This document shows positions 16,484 to 24,914 of a DNA stretch of 64,000 nt, one piece after another. A program made the translations under genes and the position numbers. The notes below the pieces were generated by a model, which saw only the letters and a program-made list of their open reading frames with translations, had not been told where the DNA came from and ran no database searches. The stretch lies in NCBI RefSeq assembly GCF_004368785.1, contig NZ_SODM01000006.1:310001-374000 (forward strand), read 5' to 3'. The stretch's first letter is position 1. Each line of letters begins with the position of its first letter. The stretch is from Flavobacterium sp. 270 (GTDB lineage: Bacteria; Bacteroidota; Bacteroidia; Flavobacteriales; Flavobacteriaceae).

Positions 16484-18016
16484 ATGAAAAAATTTAAAAA
16501 TAAACCATTTTATCTCCTGATTATGTTATTCATAATCGTTGGAGCCGCTGTATCCTGCAGCAATGACGACTCTAAAAGCAGTAATGATGTCGTTGAACTT
16601 TTGAGTTTTGGTCCTTCGGGGCAAAAACATGGCGAGCAAATAGCCTTTATCGGTCATAATCTGGATCGTGTGACTTCTATAATGCTTCCGGGTGTTGAAG
16701 TTTCAAGTGATGATTTTGTTTCGCAGACTTCAGAAAAAATAGAATTGATTATTCCTGAAGAAGCAACAGAAGGAAAAGTAACTTTAGTTTATGACGGTGG
16801 AGAAATAACATCAAAAACCGTTTTAAGTTTTGATGTGCCGTTTATGATTGCAAGTATTACACCTCAGGCCAAACCAGGTGAGAATATTACGATTACAGGA
16901 GATTATTTAAACTGGGTAACGTCTGTAGTTTTTGCTGACGGAATCGAAGTTAAAGAATTCGTAAGCGCTTCTTTAAAACAATTAGTGGTTAAAGTTCCAA
17001 TGGATGCAAAAACTGGATCTATTCTGATTATTGGAGGCGGAACAGAACCTTATACGTTTGAAACGGAAAGTGATATCATCATCGATTTGCCAAAAGTGAC
17101 TTCTCTGGAACCAACTAGTGTAAAACACAGTGATTTATTAAGTATTAATGGAGAAGATCTTGATTTGGTAAAATCGATTAAATTTCCAAATAGTACAGAA
17201 AGTGCCGCTTTTGAAAGTCAAACGGCTACAAAAATTGTGGTAAAAGTACCAAATACAGCAACGAATGGTAAAATAGCTTTAACAGCTTATTCCGGAGTTG
17301 TTGTAGAAACGGAACAAGCAGTAAAAATCATTCTGCCAATTATCACAGATGCAGCGCCAAAACCAGTTGCAATTGATGCAGATTGGACACTTACAGGAAC
17401 CGATTTAGATTTGGTTAAAGAAGTAATAATTCCGGGTGCAGCAATGCCAATTACGACTTTCTCAACTCATACAGCAACCAAAATTGTTTTAAAAGTACCA
17501 GAAGGATCTTTTAATGGTACAATCAAATTAAAAACAATCAATGACTTTTTGATTGAAACTAATACTGAAATTCAAATCGCTGGTCTTACTGATATTCCGT
17601 TAACCAGAGTAATTTACGATGACGATTACAGAAATGGTTTCGGAAACTGGAGCTGGGGCGGAGATGTAAATCCTGCTTACACCACAGAAGTGAGAGAAGG
17701 AACAAAAGCCATTAGAAAAGATTGGCAGGATTGGGACGGACTTCGTTTTGGCGGAGGAAATGTTTCTACAGCCGGAATGACAGAATTAGCATTCTCTGTT
17801 TACGGTGGAGAAGGTTTAGAGAATAATCAGCAATTAGGAATTATGATTAATGGAAATTGGGGTATCACTACAGTTCAGGTCAAAATTGGAGCCTGGACAG
17901 ATGTTGTCATTCCGTTATCTAGTTTACCGGCTTTAAGCGGAGCAACCAAAATAGAAGATTTTGCAATTCAGGGCAAGTTCGGATATGTAATTGTCGATAA
18001 AGTTGGATTGCGTTAA
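16484..18016 (+). CDS. Surface glycan-binding lipoprotein with four IPT/TIG repeats
   Basis: A 510-residue lipoprotein (lipobox AVSC, Cys25). After the anchor there are about four tandem IPT/TIG-like repeats, recognisable from repeated GENITITGDYLNWVTSVVF-like blocks: GEQIAFIGHNLDRVTSIMLP, the copy just named, LLSINGEDLDLVKSIKFP and DWTLTGTDLDLVKEVIIP. They act as a stalk. The last 130 residues form a beta-sandwich with NWSWGG and RKDWQDWDG, probably the glycan-binding tip. It is the last gene of the susCD block, and a strong terminator-like hairpin follows at 18046. It differs from the protein before it in repeat number, suggesting two binding proteins of different reach. Confidence 0.75.
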   Translation: MKKFKNKPFYLLIMLFIIVGAAVSCSNDDSKSSNDVVELLSFGPSGQKHGEQIAFIGHNLDRVTSIMLPGVEVSSDDFVSQTSEKIELIIPEEATEGKVTLVYDGGEITSKTVLSFDVPFMIASITPQAKPGENITITGDYLNWVTSVVFADGIEVKEFVSASLKQLVVKVPMDAKTGSILIIGGGTEPYTFETESDIIIDLPKVTSLEPTSVKHSDLLSINGEDLDLVKSIKFPNSTESAAFESQTATKIVVKVPNTATNGKIALTAYSGVVVETEQAVKIILPIITDAAPKPVAIDADWTLTGTDLDLVKEVIIPGAAMPITTFSTHTATKIVLKVPEGSFNGTIKLKTINDFLIETNTEIQIAGLTDIPLTRVIYDDDYRNGFGNWSWGGDVNPAYTTEVREGTKAIRKDWQDWDGLRFGGGNVSTAGMTELAFSVYGGEGLENNQQLGIMINGNWGITTVQVKIGAWTDVVIPLSSLPALSGATKIEDFAIQGKFGYVIVDKVGLR

Positions 18017-18045
18017 TTATAAGTAAGTTAGGTTAGTAATTTTCC

Positions 18046-18091
18046 AGACAAAGAAGAAGCTTGGTTGAGCCCCAAGCATTCTTCTTTGTCT
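18046..18091 (+). terminator. Strong hairpin between binding-protein and GH26 genes
   Basis: The 19-base arm 18046-18064 pairs with the 20-base arm 18072-18091 with only one bulged base, around a 7-base loop. ATTTTAAAA follows. It is long enough to stop or slow RNA polymerase and would separate high susCD expression from the enzyme genes. It also covers the first possible GTG/ATG of the next frame, supporting the start at 18113. Confidence 0.7.
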
Positions 18092-18112
18092 ATTTTAAAA
18101 ATTGGAATAAAA

Positions 18113-19216
18113 ATGAAATTTTATACTATTATTTTTTGTGCTATTGTTTTGAGTTCCTGTAATAAACAAAAAAATACTTCTAAAGCAGAAGAAAAAGAAA
18201 CTGCAAAAAGTATTTTATTACAGAACATGAAAACGCTGGCAAAAAATGGAATCATTTTCGGTCATCAGGACGATTTGGCTTACGGTGTAGGCTGGTCTTA
18301 TGTAGATGGAGAATCAGATGTAAAAAAAGTGGTTGGAGATTATCCGGGAGTTTATGGTTGGGATTTAGGGCATTTAGAATTGGGTGAAGATGTAAATATT
18401 GATGGCGTTCCTTTTGTTAAAATGAAAAAATATGTAACAGAAGTTTACAAAAGAGGCGGGATTAATACATTTAGCTGGCATCAAACAAACCCTTTCAACA
18501 GAAATTCTGCATGGGACAGTACTTCGACAATAAAACTTATTTTGAAAAATGCTGAGGTTAAAAGAGATTATTTGAAAGATTTAGATAAAGCGGCAGCTTT
18601 TTTTAATGGTTTGAAAGATGAAAGAGGAAATACGATTCCGGTTATTTTCAGGCCGTTGCACGAACAGACGGGCGATTGGTTTTGGTGGGGAAAGAAGCAG
18701 ACTGCATCGAAAGACTATATTCAGCTTTGGAGAATCACGGTTGATTATTTAAAAAGCAAAGGCGTTAAAAATGTTTTATACGCTTTTTCTACCACTGAAT
18801 TTCCAAACAAAGAATTTTTCTTAGAAAGATATCCTGGCGATAATTATGTAGATGTTTTAGGTTTTGATGCTTATCAGAACGATACTGCAAAAACCAATTC
18901 TGAATTTGTACAGGGAATAAAAAATCAAATCAAAATGCTAAATGAAATCGGAAAAGAGCACAATAAGCTAACAGCATTAACCGAAATCGGACAGGAAAAA
19001 GTACCGAATAAAAAATGGTGGACAGAGATCTTACTTCCTATTGTTCAGAATTCTAATTTGTCTTATGTTTTGCTTTGGAGAAACGGAAGACCAGATCATT
19101 ATTTTGTTCCGTATCCGGGACAGATTAGTGAAAATGATTTTAAAACATTTTATAAAACTCCTAAAGTTATTTTCCAGAAAGAATTAACCAAAGAGAATAT
19201 TTACAATAAAAAATAA
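18113..19216 (+). CDS. GH26 family lipoprotein, probable endo-beta-mannanase
   Basis: A 367-residue protein from ATG 18113; a start 48 bases upstream would lie in the hairpin and break the signal peptide. Lipobox LSSC gives Cys16. The GH26 barrel covers nearly the whole protein. The acid/base is Glu184 in FRPLHEQTGDWFWWG and the nucleophile is Glu291 in LTEIGQE. FGHQDDLAYGVGW near the N-terminus and SWHQTNPFN are typical GH26 segments. Most GH26 enzymes cut beta-1,4-mannan; a minority cut beta-1,3-xylan or mixed glucans. As a surface lipoprotein next to the binding proteins it probably makes the first cuts. It is followed 3 bases later by a GH43 gene. Confidence 0.85.
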   Translation: MKFYTIIFCAIVLSSCNKQKNTSKAEEKETAKSILLQNMKTLAKNGIIFGHQDDLAYGVGWSYVDGESDVKKVVGDYPGVYGWDLGHLELGEDVNIDGVPFVKMKKYVTEVYKRGGINTFSWHQTNPFNRNSAWDSTSTIKLILKNAEVKRDYLKDLDKAAAFFNGLKDERGNTIPVIFRPLHEQTGDWFWWGKKQTASKDYIQLWRITVDYLKSKGVKNVLYAFSTTEFPNKEFFLERYPGDNYVDVLGFDAYQNDTAKTNSEFVQGIKNQIKMLNEIGKEHNKLTALTEIGQEKVPNKKWWTEILLPIVQNSNLSYVLLWRNGRPDHYFVPYPGQISENDFKTFYKTPKVIFQKELTKENIYNKK

Positions 19217-19219
19217 AAC

Positions 19220-20515
19220 ATGAATAGTAGATTAATAACTCTTTTTTTAAGCTTTTTTACCGTTGCTATAATGGCGCAAAATCCCGTTGTTCCGGGTTAT
19301 TTTGCAGATCCAAGTATAAAGAAATTTGGCGATACGTATTATATGTACTCCACAACAGACGGTTATTTTAGCGGAAATGACGGCGAAATTTTAGTCTGGA
19401 CAACAAAAAACTTAGCTGATTGGGATGTTCAATCCGTTCCCGGTTTACCACATGAAACCGTTTGGGCTCCGGCAGTAATTCAGGGCGATAACGGAAAATA
19501 CTATTTGTATTGCCAAAGTTCGGTCGATTATTCCGGTTATGTTTATTCGGGAGATTCACCGACGGGGCCTTTCAAAAAAGAAGCGCATTTAGGCGGTTTT
19601 GATATTGAGCCTTTTCGCGATCCCGTTTCAGGAAAAATCTATGTAATTTCTGCAGGACGCGAATTATTTTTAATGGATAATGATGTAAAGTCTCCAACGT
19701 ATTTAACCAAAATCGAAAAGAAACTTTCCATAAAAGGAAACCTTTTTGATTATACAGAAGGTCCATATTTAGTATATAAAGATGGATTATATTATTGCAT
19801 GTGGGCAGGTGGACGCTGTTGGGAAACGAGTTATAAGGTGCGTTACGCCGTATCAAAAAATATTGATGGCCCTTACGAAGAAGCATCAAACAGTCCGATT
19901 TTAAAAACCGATGAAAAAGCCGGAATTTCTGGTCCAGGTCATCATTCGATTACAGAAATTGACGGACGTTCCTTTATGTTCTACCACAGACAGGATTTGG
20001 CAAAAGGCCCAACTTGCGATTATCGTTTTTCAGCCGTTTCTGAAGTCGAGTTCAAAAACGGTAAAATCAATCTCGTTTCTTATGTAGATGATTTGGCTAA
20101 AACGTTAAATAAAAAAGGAAAATACACCAATTTGGCTCTAAACAAAAATGCTTTCGCCAGCAGTCAAAATGCAGGCTTTGAAGCCGGAAAAGTAGTTGAT
20201 GGAAGAAATGATACACGTTGGACAACCAGCAGCGCACCAAGTGATGTTACAATAGATTTAGGTCAGGAATTTTCGTTTGACGCTGTTCGTGTCTGTTTCG
20301 AATATCCGGATAAATGGGTCACTTTCAAAATAGAAACATCAACAGATTATCAGAATTGGCAGTTGTATGCCGATCATAGTCAGGAAGCTGTTCAGGGTTA
20401 TAAAGAAATGCTTCAGACCAAAACTGAGAAAGCGCGCTATGTAAAAGTTACGGTTAATAATTCAGAAGACAGAAACGCTTCTCTTTGGGAAGTTCAGGTT
20501 TTAAAAAACAACTGA
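19220..20515 (+). CDS. GH43 family enzyme with C-terminal CBM32 (F5/8 type C) domain
   Basis: A 431-residue protein with a signal peptide ending MAQ (residue 20) and no lipobox. Residues about 21-285 form a GH43 propeller: base Asp30 in YFADPS and acid Glu180 in YTEGPY. The usual pKa-modulating Asp in the IDP motif appears to be Glu (IEPF, Glu130), or its role is taken by a nearby Asp (Asp128 or Asp134). Residues about 300-431 are a discoidin-like CBM32 with ALNKNAFASS, DGRNDTRWTT and the closing LWEVQVL. Family members remove arabinose, xylose or galactose. It follows the GH26 gene by 3 bases. The substrate is not evident. Confidence 0.8.
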   Translation: MNSRLITLFLSFFTVAIMAQNPVVPGYFADPSIKKFGDTYYMYSTTDGYFSGNDGEILVWTTKNLADWDVQSVPGLPHETVWAPAVIQGDNGKYYLYCQSSVDYSGYVYSGDSPTGPFKKEAHLGGFDIEPFRDPVSGKIYVISAGRELFLMDNDVKSPTYLTKIEKKLSIKGNLFDYTEGPYLVYKDGLYYCMWAGGRCWETSYKVRYAVSKNIDGPYEEASNSPILKTDEKAGISGPGHHSITEIDGRSFMFYHRQDLAKGPTCDYRFSAVSEVEFKNGKINLVSYVDDLAKTLNKKGKYTNLALNKNAFASSQNAGFEAGKVVDGRNDTRWTTSSAPSDVTIDLGQEFSFDAVRVCFEYPDKWVTFKIETSTDYQNWQLYADHSQEAVQGYKEMLQTKTEKARYVKVTVNNSEDRNASLWEVQVLKNN

Positions 20516-20525
20516 TTTGGCTTCT

Positions 20526-20609
20526 CCTGCAAGGTTTTGGAAACCTTGTAGGTATTTTGATTATCCGAATAAAGAAAGCAGACCTACAAGGTTTTGAAAA
20601 CCTTGCAGG
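20526..20609. repeat. Pair of inverted 28-base repeats
   Basis: Two 28-base units (20526-20553 and 20582-20609) are reverse complements of each other with two mismatches, separated by 28 bases. Each unit also contains its own palindrome AAGGTTTT/AAAACCTT. The RNA could form one 28-bp hairpin or two small ones. It lies between the GH43 and GH92 genes. It resembles the short palindromic repeats scattered between genes in Flavobacterium and may also act as a terminator or RNA-stabilising element. Confidence 0.65.
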
Positions 20610-20648
20610 AACGACTCATATAAAATAGAATAATTTTTAATAAATAAA

Positions 20649-22919
20649 ATGAAAATAACAAAACATAAAAGCACCGTCTTAGCTGCACTGTTTTTTGCCG
20701 GAAGTTTTGCTTTTGCACAAAAAAAAGCTCCTGTAGATTATGTAAATAATTTTATAGGAACAGGCGAATGGGGAAATTTGTATCCGGGCGCTCAAGCACC
20801 TTTCGGAATGATTTCTATAAGTCCGAACAATGTGTTTGAAAATTACGAAACGTCACGTTCAGGATACCGTTATACACAAGATGAAATTTATGGTTTCGGC
20901 ATGACGCATTTCTCTGGAGTAGGCTGCCATGCCATGCAGGATTTGCCATTCACGCCTGTTGTCGGCGATTTGAATGTTTCTCCAGTTTATAATAAATCAG
21001 CTTATAAGAGTAAATTTTCGCATCAAAATGAAGTGGCGAAACCGGGATATTATTCGGTAAAATTAGATACATATCAAACCGATGTAAAATTTACAACCAC
21101 ACAAAGAGCTTCTATTGGCGAGATTGATTTTCCATTAAATAAAGAAGCTTCAGTAGTTTTTGCTCCAACAAATAATGCCAACGGAATCAGTGCCGGACAA
21201 CTGAATATTGATTCTAAAAAAAAAAGAGTAAGCGGTTTTATGTCAACAGGAGGTTTTTGCTGGCGTGATCCAAACGACCGTCCTTATAAAGTTTATTTTG
21301 TAGCTGAATTTGACGTTCCTTTTAAAGAAGTAGGAAATTGGCGTGCAGAAAATAAAACTAAAGGAAGTGAAAATATTTCAGGAAGTGCGATTGCAGCTTA
21401 TGTTACTTTTAACCTTGAAGGAAAAACGAAGGTAAAAATGAGATCGGCAATTTCGTTTGTCAGTGTAGAAAATGCAATTCAGAATCTAAATGCAGAAATA
21501 TCCGATTGGAATTTCGAAAATACCTACCAAAACGTGCACTCGGAATGGGAAAAGTATTTGAATAAAATTGTAGTTGAAGGAAAAAATGAAGACGAGAAAA
21601 CTGTTTTTTATACTTCAGTTTCGCGTACTCTTTTACAACCAAATGTTTTTGAAGATGTAAATGGAGATTATATAGGCTTTGATGATAAAATTCACAAAAT
21701 TGAAAAAGGCAGAAATAAATATGTAAACTTTTCGCTTTGGGATACTTACAGAACAACAGCACAGGTGCAGGCGATTATTGCGCCAAAAGAATCTTCAGAC
21801 ATGATTCAGTCTTTGTTGTTAGATGCACAGCAAGGCGGATCTTTTCCAAATTGGAGCATGAACAATCAGGAATATGGAGTAATGAACGGCTATTCTCCAT
21901 TTCCATTTATTGCTAATATGTATGCGATGGGTGCCAAAGATTTTGATTTGATAATGGTTAAAGACATGATGAAAAAAGTATCAACAGAATTTCATTCCAG
22001 CAGACAATCTCACGGCTGGTACGCGGTTGAAGAATATAAGAAATTAGGTTATGTTCCTGTTGATCTTCACGGTTACGGTGCTTCTATGACTTTAGAATAT
22101 GGAGTTGACGATTATTCAATTGCTAAAATTTGCAAAGCAGCAAATGATTTGGAAGCTGAAAAATATTATCTAAATCGTTCTCAAAATGCATTCACATTAT
22201 TAAATCCCGAAAATAAATTAATTCAGGGAAGAAATTCTGATGGAAAATTTATTACGCCATTTAGTGATTCCAGTGAAAATGGTTTTAATGAAGGATGCGC
22301 CATGCAGTATTTCTGGAGTGTTCCGCAGAGTATGAAAAAATTAATTGACAAAGCAGGCGGAGCAGGTTTTATAGAAAAACGTCTGGATCAGTTTGTGTCT
22401 AAAATTGAAACAGGCTGGGCTCCCGAAAAACCTTTTTACTGGGTTGGAAACGAACCTTGTTTTGGAGCAATGTACGTTTATAATTATCTGCAAAAACCCT
22501 GGAAAGCGCAATACAATGTTCGTCGCGTAACAGAAGTTTTTAAAAATACGCCAAACGGAATGCCAGGCGATGATGATGTTGGTGCGATGTCAGCTTTGTA
22601 TGTTTTCTCAGCTTTAGGTTTTTATCCGTATTTACCCGGAGAAGCCGGATTTACAATAACTGGGCCTTTATTTGAAAAAACAACCATCAGTTTAGAAAAC
22701 GGAAAGAAGATTACAATTGATGGAAAAAATGCGGAGTTTAATGCGCCTTACATTCAGGAAATGAAACTAAATGGAAAAAATGTTTCCAGTTTATGGCTCG
22801 ATTGGAATGCGTTAAGTCAAGGCGGATCAATCGAATTTAAAATGGGCAAAAATCCAAATAAAAAATGGGGAAGTGCCATAAGTGATATGCCTCCAACCTA
22901 TTATCCGGAAAAGAAATAA
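20649..22919 (+). CDS. GH92 family alpha-mannosidase
   Basis: A 756-residue exported protein with a signal peptide cut after AFAQ (residue 24). It matches calcium-dependent GH92 exo-alpha-mannosidases from the start (VNNFIGTGEWGNLYPGAQAP) through the barrel. The acid is Glu602 in WVGNEPC. The Asp cluster 641-643 in GMPGDDDVGAMSA contains the base, and FSALGFYPYLPG follows as expected. GH92 enzymes trim alpha-1,2, -1,3, -1,4 or -1,6 mannose from N-glycans, yeast mannan or plant and algal glycans. It is the clearest sign that mannose is among the sugars handled here. It sits after the inverted repeat and 28 bases before the first acetylesterase gene. The linkage specificity cannot be told. Confidence 0.9.
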   Translation: MKITKHKSTVLAALFFAGSFAFAQKKAPVDYVNNFIGTGEWGNLYPGAQAPFGMISISPNNVFENYETSRSGYRYTQDEIYGFGMTHFSGVGCHAMQDLPFTPVVGDLNVSPVYNKSAYKSKFSHQNEVAKPGYYSVKLDTYQTDVKFTTTQRASIGEIDFPLNKEASVVFAPTNNANGISAGQLNIDSKKKRVSGFMSTGGFCWRDPNDRPYKVYFVAEFDVPFKEVGNWRAENKTKGSENISGSAIAAYVTFNLEGKTKVKMRSAISFVSVENAIQNLNAEISDWNFENTYQNVHSEWEKYLNKIVVEGKNEDEKTVFYTSVSRTLLQPNVFEDVNGDYIGFDDKIHKIEKGRNKYVNFSLWDTYRTTAQVQAIIAPKESSDMIQSLLLDAQQGGSFPNWSMNNQEYGVMNGYSPFPFIANMYAMGAKDFDLIMVKDMMKKVSTEFHSSRQSHGWYAVEEYKKLGYVPVDLHGYGASMTLEYGVDDYSIAKICKAANDLEAEKYYLNRSQNAFTLLNPENKLIQGRNSDGKFITPFSDSSENGFNEGCAMQYFWSVPQSMKKLIDKAGGAGFIEKRLDQFVSKIETGWAPEKPFYWVGNEPCFGAMYVYNYLQKPWKAQYNVRRVTEVFKNTPNGMPGDDDVGAMSALYVFSALGFYPYLPGEAGFTITGPLFEKTTISLENGKKITIDGKNAEFNAPYIQEMKLNGKNVSSLWLDWNALSQGGSIEFKMGKNPNKKWGSAISDMPPTYYPEKK

Positions 22920-22947
22920 GATTTAGAATAAAATATAAACACAAAGT

Positions 22948-24912
22948 ATGAAGCGTATTTCAATTGTACTGGCACTGCTTTTTACTGTTCTCTCTAATAC
23001 TGTTTTTGCAACTGTAAAATTGCCAAAACTTGTGGGAGATAATATGGTTTTGCAGAGAGAAATAAAGATCCCAATTTGGGGTTGGGCAGATGTTGGAGAA
23101 AAAGTGTCAGTAAATTTTTTAGGTTCGAAATATCAGACCAAAACCGGAAAAGACGGGAAATGGAAATTAGAGCTTAAAGCTGTTCCTGCCGGAGGTCCTT
23201 ATGAAATGATCATTCAGGGAAAAAATACAATCAGCTTGAGGAATATTTTGATTGGAGATGTTTGGATCGCTTCGGGACAATCGAATATGGAATGGCCATT
23301 AATTGCAAACGTCAACAATTACAAAAAAGAAATTGCCGATGCCAATTATCCAAATATCAGATTATTTATGGTGGAAAAAGCCGTTGCAAGTCATCCTAAA
23401 GAAGATGTTGTAAGCAACGGTTGGGTAGAATGTAGTACCGAAACGATTCCGAATTTTTCCGCTGTTGCGTATTTTTTTGGAAGAGATCTTCAAAAAGAAA
23501 TTAAGGTTCCAATTGGTTTAATCAGTTCGAATTGGGGCGGAACTCCTGCTGAATCTTGGACGGATTTAGAAAGCATAAAACATTTTCCAAGATACAGAGT
23601 TGAAGCAGAAAACCTTTCTACAAACAAAACGGATGTAGCTGATATTTTATCAGCTTATAAAAATGATTTAGCAATCTGGTCAAAAAACTCAGGAAAAGAC
23701 AGAGGATATCAGGAAGACGGAAAAACATGGGCAGATTTTGATTTGGATGTTTCAAATTGGTCTTCGATGAGTCTACCGGGAAATTGGGAACAGGAAAATA
23801 TCCTTCCTAATTATGACGGCATAGTTTGGTTTCGTAAAGAAATCAATCTAACAAATAATGAGGTCTCAAAATCCATAACACTTCATTTATCAAAAATTGA
23901 TGATGAAGATATTACATATTTCAACGGTATTAAAATTGGAGAAACAATAGGACACGAAGCTTTAAGAACTTATGTCGTTCCGAAAAATCTTTTAAAAGCA
24001 GGCAGAAATGTAATTACAATTCGTGTAAACGATACCGGCGGCGGCGGCGGAATCTATGGCAATGCGGAAGATTTATTTATGGAAATTGGATCCGCTCAAA
24101 AAACATTAGTAGGAAACTGGAACTACAAAACGGCTGTTGATGCCACTAATATGCCTAAATATCCATTAAGCAGAGAACCTCAATATGTACCGACCACTTT
24201 GTACAATGCCATGATAGCACCGTTAATTCCGTACGGAATCAAAGGAGCAATTTGGTATCAGGGAGAATCAAACGCAGATCGTTCATTTGAATACGGAACT
24301 TTATTTCCGGATATGATAAGAGGCTGGAGAGCAAAATGGGGTTATGATTTTCCGTTTCTGTTTGTTCAATTAGCCAATTTCATGCATGATAAACCGACAC
24401 CTTCGGATTACGAATGGGCAGAATTAAGAGAAGCGCAAACAAAAGCTTTGCAACTGCCAAATACCGCAATGGCGTTGGCAATTGACATTGGAAATCCCGA
24501 CGATATTCATCCAAAAAACAAACAAGATGTTGGAAAAAGATTGGCGCTTTCGGCTTTAAAAGTAGCTTATAATAAAGAGGTAGTTTTTAGCGGTCCACAA
24601 TTTAAATCTCTTGAAATCAAAGGAAATGAAATCATAATTTCTTTTACTAATCTGGGTTCAGGTTTAGAACTTCGTGATGCTTATGGCTACGCAAAAGGCT
24701 TCGCCATTGCCGGAACGGATCAAAAATATGTTTGGGCAAAAGGGTATCAAAAAGACAATACAATTGTGCTTTACAATGATGAGATTCAAAGTCCGGTTTC
24801 GGTACGTTACGATTGGAGCAACAATCCTGACGGGAATATTTACAATAAAGAAGGATTGCCTTTGTTGCCATTTCGCACTGATAATTTTAAAGGAATCACA
24901 GAAAATAAATAA
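22948..24912 (+). CDS. SGNH-type sialate O-acetylesterase family protein (acetylesterase 1)
   Basis: A 654-residue exported esterase with a signal peptide (about residues 1-21). An N-terminal beta domain (22-100) leads to the nucleophile Ser112 in GQSNMEWPL. The catalytic Asp-Ile-His is at 519-521 in DDIHPKNKQDVG. A beta-sandwich of about 130 residues resembling the GH2/beta-galactosidase jelly roll is inserted near residues 250-385 (ITLHLSKIDDEDITYFNG). The family was named for sialic acid, but in plant-glycan loci such proteins deacetylate mannan or xylan, which fits the GH26/GH43 neighbours. The next gene is a paralogue starting 2 bases downstream. No transmembrane segment apart from the signal. 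Confidence 0.85.
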   Translation: MKRISIVLALLFTVLSNTVFATVKLPKLVGDNMVLQREIKIPIWGWADVGEKVSVNFLGSKYQTKTGKDGKWKLELKAVPAGGPYEMIIQGKNTISLRNILIGDVWIASGQSNMEWPLIANVNNYKKEIADANYPNIRLFMVEKAVASHPKEDVVSNGWVECSTETIPNFSAVAYFFGRDLQKEIKVPIGLISSNWGGTPAESWTDLESIKHFPRYRVEAENLSTNKTDVADILSAYKNDLAIWSKNSGKDRGYQEDGKTWADFDLDVSNWSSMSLPGNWEQENILPNYDGIVWFRKEINLTNNEVSKSITLHLSKIDDEDITYFNGIKIGETIGHEALRTYVVPKNLLKAGRNVITIRVNDTGGGGGIYGNAEDLFMEIGSAQKTLVGNWNYKTAVDATNMPKYPLSREPQYVPTTLYNAMIAPLIPYGIKGAIWYQGESNADRSFEYGTLFPDMIRGWRAKWGYDFPFLFVQLANFMHDKPTPSDYEWAELREAQTKALQLPNTAMALAIDIGNPDDIHPKNKQDVGKRLALSALKVAYNKEVVFSGPQFKSLEIKGNEIIISFTNLGSGLELRDAYGYAKGFAIAGTDQKYVWAKGYQKDNTIVLYNDEIQSPVSVRYDWSNNPDGNIYNKEGLPLLPFRTDNFKGITENK

Positions 24913-24914
24913 GA

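Noticed and set aside
18065..18112. An N-terminal extension of the first GH26
   Set aside because: It would be coded inside the hairpin, and the lipoprotein signal clearly starts at 18113.
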